A DNA stretch of 64,000 nucleotides from Actinomycetes bacterium. GTDB taxonomy: Bacteria > Actinomycetota > CALGFH01. Below the pieces are notes generated by a model. It was not told the DNA's origin, searched no databases, and worked only from the letters and a program-made list of their open reading frames with translations. Below, one piece after another: positions 9,100 through 17,534 of this stretch. Each line of letters opens with the position of its first letter. Position 1 is the first letter of the stretch. A program made the translations under genes and the position numbers. The stretch spans positions 1 to 64,000 of the forward strand of contig DASYUT010000124.1 in NCBI GenBank assembly GCA_036000965.1. The letters run 5' to 3'.

Positions 9100-9645
9100 A
9101 TGCGCCCGATCGTCGAGGACCTCACGCCGCCGGTGGACCCCGACCGCGACCACTGGCGCGGCGGTGCGCGGGCCGCGGTCACCCTGGTCGAGTACGGCGA
9201 CTACCAGTGCCCCTACAGCCGCATGGCCTTCCGCGCCGTCCAGCGGCTGGAGCAGCAACTCGGCGGCCAGCTGCGGTTCGTGTTCCGCCACCTCCCCCTC
9301 ACCGGGATCCATCCCCACGCGCTCGCGGCCGCGCACCTGGCCGAGGCGGCCGCGCTCCAGGGCCGCTTCTGGCCCATGCACGAGCTGCTGTTCGGCCACC
9401 AGCAGGCCCTGGCCGATCCCGACCTGTGGGGTTATGCCGACCAGCTCGGGCTGGACCGCCGACGCCTGGGCGTCGACCTGGACGGCCCGGCGGTGTCCCA
9501 GCGCGTCCAGGTCGACGTCGACAGCGCCCTGGCCAGCGGCGCCCGCGGCACCCCGACCCTGTTCATCAACGGCCAGCTGCACCTCGCCGGCTACGACCAG
9601 GCGACCCTGGGCGCGGCCTTGGCCACCGCGATCAAGGAGCGATGA
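9100..9645 (+). CDS. DsbA-family thioredoxin-fold protein with CPYS active site
   Basis: This 181-residue thioredoxin-fold protein (Thioredoxin_4/DsbA type) has EYGDYQCPYS at 31-40, the conserved H-L-P-L segment, and the cis-proline loop GTPTLFINGQ near 153. The active site is C37-P-Y-S40: the resolving cysteine is serine, so a monothiol mechanism (glutathione/mycothiol reduction or a binding role) is more likely than disulphide exchange. No signal peptide, so it is probably cytoplasmic. It is closely similar in layout to the DsbA domain fused to NhaA at 11963-13846, which keeps CPYC. Translationally coupled to the next gene (ATGA overlap). Confidence 0.85.
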   Translation: MRPIVEDLTPPVDPDRDHWRGGARAAVTLVEYGDYQCPYSRMAFRAVQRLEQQLGGQLRFVFRHLPLTGIHPHALAAAHLAEAAALQGRFWPMHELLFGHQQALADPDLWGYADQLGLDRRRLGVDLDGPAVSQRVQVDVDSALASGARGTPTLFINGQLHLAGYDQATLGAALATAIKER

Positions 9646-9926
9646 CGATGGCTGTCTGCACCCACCTGGACCAGATCAAGCTCACCGAGCCGCCTGGACC
9701 GGTCGCCGGTTGCGAGGAGTGCCTTGAGACCGGCAGCTGGTGGGTCCACCTGCGGATGTGCGAGACCTGCGGCAAGGTCGGCTGCTGCGACTCCTCCCCC
9801 AACCGCCACGCCAGCCGCCACGCCCGCCACGACCACCACCCCGTGGTCCGCTCGCTTGAGCCCGGCGAGGACTGGAGCTGGTGCTTCGTCGACCAGGTCG
9901 CCTTCGTCCTCGACACCCGCGACTGA
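9642..9926 (+). CDS. UBP-type zinc finger protein
   Basis: A 94-residue protein consisting of a ZnF-UBP domain. It has CTHLDQIKL near the N-terminus, then GCEECLETGSWWVHLRMCET, CGKVGCCDSSPNRHASRHAR, HDHHPVVRSLEPGEDW and WCFVD. Cys and His pairs are positioned as in bacterial UBP fingers, which bind zinc and resemble the ubiquitin C-terminus-binding finger; their bacterial role is unclear. The start ATG at 9642 overlaps the stop of the DsbA gene and AAGGAG lies just upstream; an alternative ATG is at 9648. The co-transcription suggests a thiol/metal-linked function (inference). Confidence 0.85.
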   Translation: MTMAVCTHLDQIKLTEPPGPVAGCEECLETGSWWVHLRMCETCGKVGCCDSSPNRHASRHARHDHHPVVRSLEPGEDWSWCFVDQVAFVLDTRD

Positions 9927-10030
9927 GCACCAGGAGGTCTCCCCGGCCTGCCCGACCAGCCGCTGCACCTCGCAGCCGCCGCCCGGCTCCGGGCGCCCAA
10001 CGGGTTGAAGCGCAGAGCAGCGCCGGCGAC

Positions 10031-10189
10031 CTCGACGTCATCGCCGGCGCCCTGGGCGGCGACGACGGGCACACGCTGTTCCGCTGCGTGCCCCTTGACT
10101 TCAGGCTCATGCCGGACGAGGCGGCCAAGGTCCGGTCGGCGCGCATCCTCACCTGCCGTGTGAACGTCCCGCACGCGGGCCGTCCCTGA
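10031..10189 (+). pseudogene. SMP-30/gluconolactonase-family C-terminal fragment
   Basis: The frame reads GALGGDDGHTLFRCV, PDEAAKVRSARILTCRVNVP and HAGRP. This is the typical last blade of SMP-30/gluconolactonase-like proteins (L-G-G-x-D-x-x-T-L-F-x-C then R-I-L-T-x-x-V-x-V-P-x-A-G-x-P). The five upstream blades are missing and the upstream sequence is the zinc-finger gene. A 3' relic. Confidence 0.6.
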
Positions 10190-10195
10190 CGGGGT

Positions 10196-10211
10196 ATGGT
10201 GGATCCACCAT
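10196..10211. promoter_or_regulatory. 16-bp perfect palindrome over a start codon
   Basis: ATGGTGGATCCACCAT is a perfect inverted repeat whose last two bases are the first two of the DUF1801 gene start codon (10210). It could be an operator or an mRNA hairpin limiting translation; no ribosome-binding site is evident. Confidence 0.4.
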
Positions 10212-10605
10212 GACCTACGCCGCCGACCCGCGCGTTGACTCGTACATCGGTGCCCTGCCCGATTGGCAGCAGGCCATCTGCCGCGAGGTCCGCGATCTGG
10301 TCCACGCCGCCGACCGGGACGTTACCGAAACCATCAAGCGCACCAACCGTCCGTACTTCGTCCTGCAGGGCAACATCTGCGCCCTGTTGGCGGCGAAGGA
10401 CCATGTCAACGTCTTTCTCTACGACGGCGGCATCGTGCCTGATCCCGAGGGAGTCATCACCGCCGGCCACGAAAATAAGACCGCCCGCACCGTGGCCGTC
10501 CGCCAGGGCGAAACGATCAACGCGCCCGCCCTCACCGCCATGTTCAAGCACATCATTGCCAACAACCGCGCCGGCGGCTGGCGCAAGTTGAAGCGGGAAA
10601 GCTGA
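10210..10605 (+). CDS. DUF1801 (YdhG-like) domain protein
   Basis: A 131-residue protein with the DUF1801 layout. An N-terminal helix (DSYIGALPDWQQAICREVRD) is followed by ETIKRTNRPYFVLQGNICAL, an FLYDGG strand and a C-terminal helix. The fold is a small alpha/beta domain of unknown biochemical role, found as stand-alone stress-associated proteins. The ATG at 10210 is inside a 16-bp palindrome. Monocistronic. Confidence 0.8.
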   Translation: MTYAADPRVDSYIGALPDWQQAICREVRDLVHAADRDVTETIKRTNRPYFVLQGNICALLAAKDHVNVFLYDGGIVPDPEGVITAGHENKTARTVAVRQGETINAPALTAMFKHIIANNRAGGWRKLKRES

Positions 10606-10876
10606 GTCACGGTTATTGAGCCACGCGGGGCGAACGGGCACTTTCGTGATGCACGGCTTTCATAATAGGTTCCGCATCTCATAGGACGATCCCTTGTGAA
10701 CGGGTGGGCACCAGCGAGTGTGCACGAGATCCCTATCGCCCTATCGGCCGATCCGTGACGGACCGCGATGCTCCGAGCCGAGGCTCGATTGCCGAGCGCA
10801 GAGGTCACAACGAGGGAATGACTTCGCGGCAGCAGGGCGGCTCGACACCTGCGGCGTCGACGACCAGACTGCACCC

Positions 10877-11605
10877 ATGGATCGCTCGCGGTACCTGGAT
10901 CTGTTGGACGCCGACGGGCAGCTGCTGCGCCGGGCCGCGGCGCAGGGGTTGCAGGCCGCGGTGCCGCCGTGCCCGGGGTGGACGGTGGGTGACGCGGTGG
11001 AGCACACCGCGACCGTCTACGAGCACAAGATCGCATGCATCCGGCTGCGGGGGGAGCGCCCGGATCCCTGGCCGCCGTCCTGGCCGGCCGGCCGCGACCC
11101 GCTGGCATGGTTCGCGGACGCGCACGGCCGGCTCCTGGAGGTGCTGGGGGGCACCGACCCGGGCGCCCCGTCTTGGACGTGGTGGCCGCCGGACCAGACG
11201 GCCGGTTTCTGGGTGCGGCGCATGGCCCAGGAGACGGCCGTGCACCGGGCCGACGTGCAGAGCGCGTTCGGTGCGGTGACACCGGTCGACGCCGAACTGG
11301 CCGTCGACGGGGTCGAGGAGGTGCTGGTGATGATGCTCGCCGGCGACTGGAGCGACGACGTCCAGCCGGCATCGACCGGCACGATCGTGGTGGCGGCCGG
11401 CGACAAGGCCTGGCAGGTCGGGATGGCCCCCGACCGGGTTTCGGTCGGCGATGCCACCGGCGACGCCGAGGCGCGGGTGACCGGGGAGCCCTCCGACGTG
11501 CTGCTGTGGCTGTGGGGGCGAGGGCCAGCGTCGGCGCTGCAGGTCACCGGCGACCGTGCCGTGGCACGCCGACTGCGGGAGCGCCTCGCGCTGGCGACCC
11601 AGTAG
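10877..11605 (+). CDS. Maleylpyruvate isomerase family mycothiol-dependent enzyme
   Basis: A 242-residue protein with an N-terminal DinB-like helical domain. It carries CPGWTVGDAVEHTATVYEHK (the P-G-W-x-V-x-D-x-x-x-H metal-site helix) and, later, MAQETAVHRADVQ with the third ligand region. The C-terminal MDMPI domain reads DVLLWLWGRGP. Family enzymes use mycothiol, the actinobacterial thiol, for isomerisation or thiol transfer with a divalent metal. The product is consistent with an actinomycete host. Start at ATG 10877 gives the standard family length; the upstream in-frame extension is not conserved in character. Confidence 0.85.
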   Translation: MDRSRYLDLLDADGQLLRRAAAQGLQAAVPPCPGWTVGDAVEHTATVYEHKIACIRLRGERPDPWPPSWPAGRDPLAWFADAHGRLLEVLGGTDPGAPSWTWWPPDQTAGFWVRRMAQETAVHRADVQSAFGAVTPVDAELAVDGVEEVLVMMLAGDWSDDVQPASTGTIVVAAGDKAWQVGMAPDRVSVGDATGDAEARVTGEPSDVLLWLWGRGPASALQVTGDRAVARRLRERLALATQ

Positions 11606-11950
11606 CCAGCCCCGCTGAGCGGCGCGGCTCTCGTATACCCGCGCATCGTTCGGTTGGCCGCCATCCCGCCGGGGCGGCCGGGCACGATTGGATCGTAGCG
11701 TCACTTGCCCACTCGCGTGACTCCGCAGACTGTGAGGCCAGCGAAGTCATGAGAACCTTTCCATGACTCTCAACGCCGGCCCTGCGGCGGCCACCCGTAC
11801 CCGTCAGGGTCGGCAAAGTGCGGGAATGTCTGGTTCATGGGGTTGTGATGCCGAGGAAGACTGATGTCCTCCTTGCTCGTGGTCCCAGTGGACCAGCTTT
11901 GGAAGCCTCCGAGAAACCGGGGCGAAGCTCAATACGCCGACGCCTTTGGA
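11606..11950. other. Intergenic region, no supported gene
   Basis: About 345 bp with no recognisable coding sequence, strong hairpin terminator or repeat. Lower GC patches near 11740-11760 are the only feature seen. Confidence 0.3.
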
Positions 11951-11962
11951 TAGACTGCGGGT
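11951..11962 (+). promoter_or_regulatory. -10 box of a leaderless promoter
   Basis: TAGACT at 11951-11956 ends 6 nt before the ATG at 11963, the spacing expected when transcription starts at or next to the start codon. No Shine-Dalgarno sequence precedes the gene, consistent with a leaderless mRNA. No clear -35 is visible. Confidence 0.5.
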
Positions 11963-13846
11963 ATGGTCGGGCCGCAAGCATCGCGGTTGTCCGGGCGGAC
12001 GGCGTGGACACGCACTCTCGAGACGCCGCTGCGGAGGTTTCTCCGCACCGAGGCGGGGAGCGCCACCGTCTTGCTCGCCGCCACGCTGGCGGCGCTGGTC
12101 TGGGTCAACGTCGATGCGTCCTCCTACGAGCGCGTCTGGCGGACCAAGCTGGAGATCCGGATCGGCGGCTGGGGCGTGTCGCAGGATCTCCGCAGCTGGG
12201 TGAACAGCGGCCTGATGGCGTTGTTCTTCTTTGTGGTCGGCCTGGAGGCGCGCCGGGAGTTCGACGTTGGAGAGCTTCGCGAGCGGCGCAGGGTTGCGTT
12301 GCCGCTGCTCGCCGGCATCGGCGGGATGGTAGCGGCTGTCGCGGTCTACCTGGCGGTGAACGCCGGCCGCCCGTCGGCGCACGGCTGGGGTGTGGCGATG
12401 TCGACCGACACCGCCTTCGCGCTCGGGGTGCTTGCGCTGGTGGGGTCGCGTTTCCCTGAGCGGCTGCGCGCGTTCATGCTCACCGTGGTCGTCGTGGACG
12501 ATGTCATCGCGCTCGTGGTGATCGCGACGGTCTATACGAGCGAGCTCGCGTTCGGGGCGTTGGTCGTCGCCTTGGCGCTGTTCGCCGTGGTCCCCGTCGC
12601 GATCAGGCTGGGCGTCCGCTACGGGCCGGTGTACGCGACGCTCGCGGCGGCCGCCTGGGTCGCCCTGCTGGAGTCGGGCATCGACCCGGTGGTCATCGGC
12701 CTCGCGATGGGCCTGCTGACCTGGGCGACCCCGTCCGCGCGCGTGGACCTGGAGCGCGCCACGGACCTCTTCCGGCGCTTCCGGGAGCAGCCGACGTCGG
12801 AGCTCGCACGGTCGGCCCGCGTCGGGCTCGAGTCGGCGGTCTCACCGAACGAGCGGCTCCAGCAGCTCTACCACCCGTGGACGAGCTACCTGGTCGTGCC
12901 GCTGTTCGCGCTCGCCAACGCCGGTATCGCGATCAACGGAGCGTTCCTTACCCGAGCCTACGGTTCTCCCATCACGCGCGGGATCGTGTTCGGCTATGTC
13001 GTTGGCAAGCCCGTCGGTGTCCTCGGTACCTCCTGGCTCGTGACGAGGTTGAGCCGCGGCCGGCTGCGGCCACCGGTCGGGTGGGCCGCGGTCGCCGGCG
13101 GCGGCGCCATCGCCGGGATCGGCTTCACGGTCTCGCTGCTGATCGCGTCGCTTGCCTTCCGCGGGCCGCAACTGGAGGAGGCAAAGCTCGGCATCCTGAC
13201 GGCTGCGCTTTGCGCGGCGCTGTTGACCTGGGTCGTAGCACGTGCCGCGGCGCTGCTGCCGAAACGCCTGCGCATCCGCGCGCTGCTCGGGACCGCGGAG
13301 GACATCGTGGACCTCGCTGACCCGGTCGATCTGGAGCGCGACCACTGGCGCGGGCCAGCGGATGCGCCCGTGACGCTCGTGGAGTACGGCGACTTCGAAT
13401 GTCCCTACTGCGGACAGGCTGAGCCGGTCGTCCGCGAGCTGCTCGCGGAGGTCGGGGACGTCCGCTACGTCTGGCGGCACCTGCCGCTCAACGACGTCCA
13501 CCCGCGCGCGCAGCTCGCGGCAGAGGCGGCCGAGGCTGCCGCTGCGCACGATGCGTTCTGGGAGATGCACGACCTGCTGCTCGACCACCAGGACGCGCTG
13601 CGCCCAACCGACCTCATCGGCTACGCGGAGCGGCTCGGGCTCGACGTCGAGCGGTTCACCAAAGATCTGCGCAAGCACACCGGCGCCGCGCGGATCGCAC
13701 AGGACGTCGACAGCGCCGACATGAGCGGCGTCTCCGGCACCCCCACCTTCTTCATCAACGGCCGCCGCCACTTCGGCGCCTACGACATCGAGACACTCTC
13801 GGCGGCGGTCAAGGCCGCCCGCGCCCGCGCGGCCCTCGCCTCGTAG
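11963..13846 (+). CDS. nhaA: NhaA Na+/H+ antiporter fused to a C-terminal DsbA domain
   Basis: A 627-residue fusion. Residues about 25-430 form an NhaA antiporter: [20 protein letters not shown], the TM4 motif [15 protein letters not shown] with its aspartate, the TM5 pair D179-D180 ([11 protein letters not shown]) and [15 protein letters not shown]. Residues about 440-627 form a thioredoxin-fold DsbA domain with C480-P-Y-C483, H-L-P-L-N and the cis-Pro loop [17 protein letters not shown]. NhaA exchanges protons for Na+/Li+ across the inner membrane; the DsbA part follows the last helix and may sense or act on thiol redox state. Both domains look catalytically complete. Probably leaderless. 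Confidence 0.9.
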   Translation: MVGPQASRLSGRTAWTRTLETPLRRFLRTEAGSATVLLAATLAALVWVNVDASSYERVWRTKLEIRIGGWGVSQDLRSWVNSGLMALFFFVVGLEARREFDVGELRERRRVALPLLAGIGGMVAAVAVYLAVNAGRPSAHGWGVAMSTDTAFALGVLALVGSRFPERLRAFMLTVVVVDDVIALVVIATVYTSELAFGALVVALALFAVVPVAIRLGVRYGPVYATLAAAAWVALLESGIDPVVIGLAMGLLTWATPSARVDLERATDLFRRFREQPTSELARSARVGLESAVSPNERLQQLYHPWTSYLVVPLFALANAGIAINGAFLTRAYGSPITRGIVFGYVVGKPVGVLGTSWLVTRLSRGRLRPPVGWAAVAGGGAIAGIGFTVSLLIASLAFRGPQLEEAKLGILTAALCAALLTWVVARAAALLPKRLRIRALLGTAEDIVDLADPVDLERDHWRGPADAPVTLVEYGDFECPYCGQAEPVVRELLAEVGDVRYVWRHLPLNDVHPRAQLAAEAAEAAAAHDAFWEMHDLLLDHQDALRPTDLIGYAERLGLDVERFTKDLRKHTGAARIAQDVDSADMSGVSGTPTFFINGRRHFGAYDIETLSAAVKAARARAALAS

Positions 13847-14173
13847 AGCAGGTTCCCGGGGTGCAGGACGCAGCGGTCAGCGACCCCGCGGTCGCCAGCG
13901 TCGAGCCACAGCTCCCAGCTGCCCTCGCTACGGACGAGTGTCGGGGCCTGCCTGGCCGGCGGCTGACGGAGAGGCGGAGGAGCGTCGGGGTCACGGGTCT
14001 CATGGTCGATGGCGACGATCGCGCCCCCGCGCTCGGGCCGATCGGGGCGTTGCGCGATCCCCCGGTGGTGGTCGTCTCGGCTTCGTCTGGACTTGGTCGT
14101 TGCCCGCGGCCGAGAGGGCGGGGGACCACCCTGCTGGACGTCGACGTCGTCGGCGGCGGGATGGTTGTCGCGC
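13847..14173. other. Intergenic region, no supported gene
   Basis: Open frames exist on both strands because of GC bias, but none resembles a known family. A minus-strand stretch reading SWELWLDAGDRGVADRC is protein-like but unassigned. Confidence 0.25.
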
Positions 14174-14698
14174 TCATCGCCGGAGCAGGGCGATCGACGT
14201 GGTGGCGTGGCCGACGAGCTCGCTGTTGCCGTCGCGGGCGTGCGCCTCGGCGAAGGCGACTCGCCGGCCGACACGGAGCGCCTGCCCGTGGACTTCGATC
14301 TCGCCCACGTCAGCCCGTAGGACCTTGAGGAAGCTGACCTTGATCTCGATCGAGGAGAATCCGACCCCTGCGGGCAGGAGCGTGTGTATGGCGCAACCCG
14401 CCGCTGTGTCGAGCAGCGTGCACAGCAGTCCGCCGTGGACCATGCCGATCGGGTTGTAGGTGGATTCGTCGGGCGTGCAGCGGAACAGCGCCTCACCGTC
14501 GCCGACGGAGACGAGTCGAGCGCCAACGAGGTTTGCGATCGGTGGTGGCGGCAACCGACCCTCGACGATCGCCCGCAGGAACTGGCGGCCGGGTAGCTCG
14601 GCGCCCGCGGCGGCGGGGATCGCCGGGTCGTACCAGGTGACGGTCCTGCTCCGTGGCGTTCCCCATCTGTCGTGAAGCTGTGGAGTGCCGGTGCTCAT
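14174..14698 (-). CDS. PaaI-family hotdog thioesterase
   Basis: A 174-residue hotdog-fold protein with the PaaI signature GMVHGGLLCTLLDTAAGCAI (catalytic/substrate-binding H-G-G then D). It continues with SSIEIKVSFLKVLRADVGEI and GRRVAFAEAHARDG. Such enzymes hydrolyse acyl-CoA thioesters, often aromatic or branched intermediates. The ATG at 14698 overlaps the stop of an upstream 81-codon ORF, and the pair lies divergently from an HxlR regulator, which probably controls it through the operator between them. Confidence 0.85.
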   Translation of the reverse strand: MSTGTPQLHDRWGTPRSRTVTWYDPAIPAAAGAELPGRQFLRAIVEGRLPPPPIANLVGARLVSVGDGEALFRCTPDESTYNPIGMVHGGLLCTLLDTAAGCAIHTLLPAGVGFSSIEIKVSFLKVLRADVGEIEVHGQALRVGRRVAFAEAHARDGNSELVGHATTSIALLRR

Positions 14699-14940
14699 GT
14701 CGTGGCCTCGATGTTCTGCAGGCGAACCTGGCCGCGGGCGATGAGCTTGTCGTCTTCGGGCCGGCGGATGTCGACTCGCGCAGGCCGGCCGGGCGCCCTC
14801 GCCAGCGACCCGTTGCTCACGGCCCGGGCCACGTGACCGGCGGCGCCGGCGCGTGCGGTCGCGCCGGCCTGCGCCGGCCTGGTGCGGGCCAGCGTCCGCT
14901 CGGTGTGCTGTCTCGGCAGGCCAGGAGAGGTGACGGACAT
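14695..14940 (-). CDS. Small ORF upstream of the thioesterase (possibly a shortened hotdog protein)
   Basis: An 81-residue frame from ATG 14940 (AGGA about 6 nt upstream) to a TGA overlapping the thioesterase start. The C-terminus VDIRRPEDDKLIARGQVRLQ resembles the last strand of PaaI-like hotdog proteins; the N-terminal part is low-complexity Ala/Arg and is not recognised. It may be a remnant of a second thioesterase retained for translational coupling, or simply a leader ORF. Confidence 0.4.
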   Translation of the reverse strand: MSVTSPGLPRQHTERTLARTRPAQAGATARAGAAGHVARAVSNGSLARAPGRPARVDIRRPEDDKLIARGQVRLQNIEATT

Positions 14941-14961
14941 GGGTTCCTCGGATCATTAGTG

Positions 14962-15015
14962 AGTCGCTTGATCGAACTGACTGAGGTACGGTATCATAAG
15001 TTCGATGAAGCGACT
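14962..15015. promoter_or_regulatory. Divergent promoter with 16-bp inverted-repeat operator
   Basis: A near-perfect inverted repeat, AGTCGCTTGATCGAAC (14962-14977) and GTTCGATGAAGCGACT (15000-15015), one mismatch in 16, is separated by 22 bp. Between and overlapping the arms is a sigma-70-like promoter facing the HxlR gene: TTGATC at 14968-14973, 18 bp, TATCAT at 14992-14997. The arrangement predicts autoregulation by the adjacent HxlR protein and control of the divergent thioesterase operon. Confidence 0.65.
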
Positions 15016-15042
15016 AACAAGTTCCCGATCGGCCGACGCCCG

Positions 15043-15516
15043 ATGCTGAAGCGCGACTACGAAACCCAGACGTGCTCGATCGCCCGCTCGCTCGAGGTGG
15101 TCGGCGAGCGCTGGTCGCTGCTGATCCTGCGCAGCGTGTTCCTCGGCGTGCACCGCTTCGACGACCTGCTCAACGAGCTGGGGATACCACGCAGCGTCCT
15201 GGCCGCTCGGCTGCAGCGCCTCGTCGACGAGGGGGTGCTGGAGCGCGTCCCCTACCAGCAGCGCCCCACGCGCTACGAGTACCGCGCGACCGCCAAGGGC
15301 CACGAGCTCTGGCCGGTCGTCCTGCATCTGCTGCGCTGGGGCGACGCTCACTACCCCGAGCCCGCCGGCGTCCCGCGCGTGGTCGAGCACGCCGGCTGCG
15401 GCGGGCGACCCGACGACCACCTCCTGTGCGATCGCTGCGGCGAGGCGCTGACCTACTTCAACACCACGGCGCGTCCCGGGCCCGGGCTGATCGCGGCGGG
15501 CAAGGCCGCTGAGTAG
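15043..15516 (+). CDS. HxlR-family transcriptional regulator
   Basis: A 157-residue winged-helix protein. QTCSIARSLEVVGERWSLLI then LRSVFLGVHRFDDLLNELGI is the classic HxlR opening, followed by recognition-helix segment RSVLAARLQRLVDEGVLERV and the wing RPTRYEYRATAKGHEL. The C-terminal tail contains C-x3-C-x-x-C (LLCDRCGEAL) and could bind a metal. HxlR proteins respond to aldehydes, hypochlorite or aromatic compounds; a thioesterase target suggests an acyl-CoA degradation signal (inference). ATG 15043 fits the family length. Confidence 0.85.
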   Translation: MLKRDYETQTCSIARSLEVVGERWSLLILRSVFLGVHRFDDLLNELGIPRSVLAARLQRLVDEGVLERVPYQQRPTRYEYRATAKGHELWPVVLHLLRWGDAHYPEPAGVPRVVEHAGCGGRPDDHLLCDRCGEALTYFNTTARPGPGLIAAGKAAE

Positions 15517-15739
15517 GGTCGCTCGGCCATCCGACACGCGACGCTCGGGTGGGACGTCAAGGGCCGCGCCCTGCCCCTCGACACGGCGCCGGCGCGTGCT
15601 CGACCACAGTGCCCGCGAGGTGCGCAAGCACGACGGCCACAGGGAGCTGAGCCTCAGGTGCGGCGGGCCGGGTCCACCCCAAAGCGCGCGCTTTGCTGAG
15701 CAGCCACCACACCACGCCGACCACGAGGCCGAGCAGAAA

Positions 15740-16510
15740 TGGGCCGAGACGGCGCCGCGCTCGGCCGCGGGGATGATGTGGTCGGCGGTCCCGATCACGT
15801 CCCAGGACGGGATCGTCTTCCAGGCCGGGACCCCGGACTGGTCGAACAGCGCGCTGGTCGCCAGCGGCCGCTGGGTGGCGGCCAGCACCGCGCCGTCGCG
15901 GGCCGGCAGGCCGTTGGCGAAGCATCCGGGGAACACGCGCTGCTTGATGTAGGCGTCGGCGACGCCAGCGGGGGCGCCGGGGAAGGGCACGAAGTCGAAG
16001 ACGGTGGCCAGGTCTGCCACGGCGAAGCACGACCCGGCGCCGGTGAGCTTGACCAGGTTCTCGCCCTGCGCCGGCACATAGGCGTCGACGTAGACCAGCG
16101 CCTTCATGTGGCTGTCGCCGGCGGCGGCGTTGGTGATGACCGCCCCGCCGTAGGAGTGGCCGACCAGGACGACGGGGCCGCTGATGGTGTGCAGGAAGGC
16201 GGCGATGGTGGCGGTGTCGTGGGGCAGGCCCCGCAGCGGGTTGGGCGGGGCGTAGACGGTGTAGCCGGCACCCTGAGGCGCCCGATGACGCCGTCCCAGC
16301 TGCCGGAGTCGGCCCACGCGCCGTGCACGAGCACGATCGTGGGCTTGGGCGAGCTGGCCTGCGGTGTCGCGCTGGCGTGGGTGGTGGGTGCTGTCGTGGC
16401 GTGGGGGAGCCGACCTGGCCCGCGGCGGCGGTGAGCAGCCCGGCGACGGCCAGGACCGCCGCCATGACGACGCGCGGCCTGGCAGGGCGCGCGGCGAGGT
16501 TGACCGACAT
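15740..16510 (-). pseudogene. Secreted alpha/beta hydrolase, frameshifted and truncated
   Basis: A signal peptide starts at 16510 (RVVMAAVLAVAGLLTAAAG). The mature part continues in a second frame as KPTIVLVHGAWADSGSWDGV and in a third as GAGYTVYAPPNPLRGLPHDT and VVLVGHSYGGAVITNAAAGD, with the nucleophile Ser in GHSYGG. Two frame changes (near 16420 and 16275) break it, and the C-terminus with the catalytic His is lost after DHIIPAAERG. Downstream minus-strand sequence encodes an unrelated hydrophobic stretch. Haloperoxidase/esterase-like family; not functional as sequenced. Confidence 0.65.
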
Positions 16511-16600
16511 CGTGGGTTCCTTTCCTGGGATGTGACGTGCCCGCCACAGGTGCCGAGCAGGCTCCGGGTTACCGCCCTGTCGTCTTCCCCGGGCGGGCTG

Positions 16601-16945
16601 CTAGTGGAGGAAGCCGAGGAGGGCCTGGTTGACCTGGTCGGTGTGGGTCCAGGCGATGGCGTGCGGACCGCCGTCGACGACGACCAGCTCGATGTCGTTG
16701 GCCAGGCCCGGCAGGCGCTTGCCGGTATTGGGGAAGGGCAGGATCCGGTCGGCGTCGCCCTGCACGACCAGCACCGGCACGTCGAGCTTGGGCAGGTCGT
16801 CGCGGAAGTCGGTCTCCCACGTCGGGATGCACGCCACCGCCGCCGTGGCCGACGCCGTGGCCGCGATGTTCCAGCTGGCCTGGAACGCCTGGTCGCTGAC
16901 CAGGGTGCCGCCGAGCACGTCGGTGTTGTAGAAGTTTGTCGAGAA
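16601..16945 (-). pseudogene. Alpha/beta hydrolase C-terminal fragment
   Basis: From about 16945 to the stop at 16601 the frame reads NFYNTDVLGGTLVSDQAFQA, VLVVQGDADRILPFPNTGKR and the catalytic-histidine segment GGPHAIAWTHTDQVNQALLG of non-heme haloperoxidase-type hydrolases. The N-terminal half with the nucleophile elbow is missing, replaced at about 16950 by an oppositely oriented gene remnant. Together with the neighbouring hydrolase relic it suggests two hydrolase genes collapsed here. Confidence 0.6.
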
Positions 16946-16956
16946 AGCCCTTCTTC

Positions 16957-17405
16957 CAGGCCGCGCCGCGGCTGCGCGACGAGAAGGTGAGCCTGCTGCT
17001 GAAGCGGCTGGCGCGGCGCGCCGGCCTCGAGGAAGCCGCCGTGCCCGCGGTCGCGGCGCTGGGCCTGCTGTATGGCGACTCAGCGCAGCGGATGGAGGCA
17101 AGGTTGCTCTGGGCCGCCTGGTGCCGCGACCGGGGCCAGATCAATCATGCGATCAGGCAGATGAACAAGGCGCTGCACGACGCCGGCCCGGACGTCGAGG
17201 ACAGCGAGCTGGCAGGGGTGCACATCATGAAGGGCACCTTGCTCGGCCGTCGCGGCGACACTGAGGCCGCGCCGACGCGTTCGCAACGGCACTGGACCTC
17301 GCCGAGTCTGGCGACTACCCAACCGGCCAAATTCGCCACGCGCTCGCCGAATGCCTCCGTACGCTGGGCAGGCGGCGAGACGCCATCGCCCGCGAGCTTG
17401 GCTGA
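16957..17405 (+). pseudogene. Helical-repeat (TPR-like) protein remnant, frameshifted
   Basis: One frame reads LLYGDSAQRMEARLLWAAWC, then DRGQINHAIRQMNKALHDAG and LAGVHIMKGTLLGRRGDTEA. After a shift near 17270 another continues DAFATALDLAESGDYPTGQI then HALAECLRTLGRRRDAIARE and stops at about 17405. The regular alternation of helices with A and G at packing positions is TPR-like. The N-terminus joins abruptly to the hydrolase relic. Probably the C-terminal repeat region of a lost regulator. Confidence 0.45.
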
Positions 17406-17534
17406 CAAAGCCCCGACGAGCACGAGGAGGCGTACACCGGCAAGGCTTCTGGCACATGGCTGCACCTGCCGGCGCCAGATAACCGACCGTCCGACAAGCG
17501 GGGAAGCTCACTTCGGCTGGGTGGTCAGGTCCGG

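Noticed and set aside
7696-9582. A 628-codon minus-strand open frame opposite pirin and DsbA genes
   Set aside because: It is antisense to two well-recognised genes and contains no domain of its own; only its last part coincides with the sigma-factor relic.
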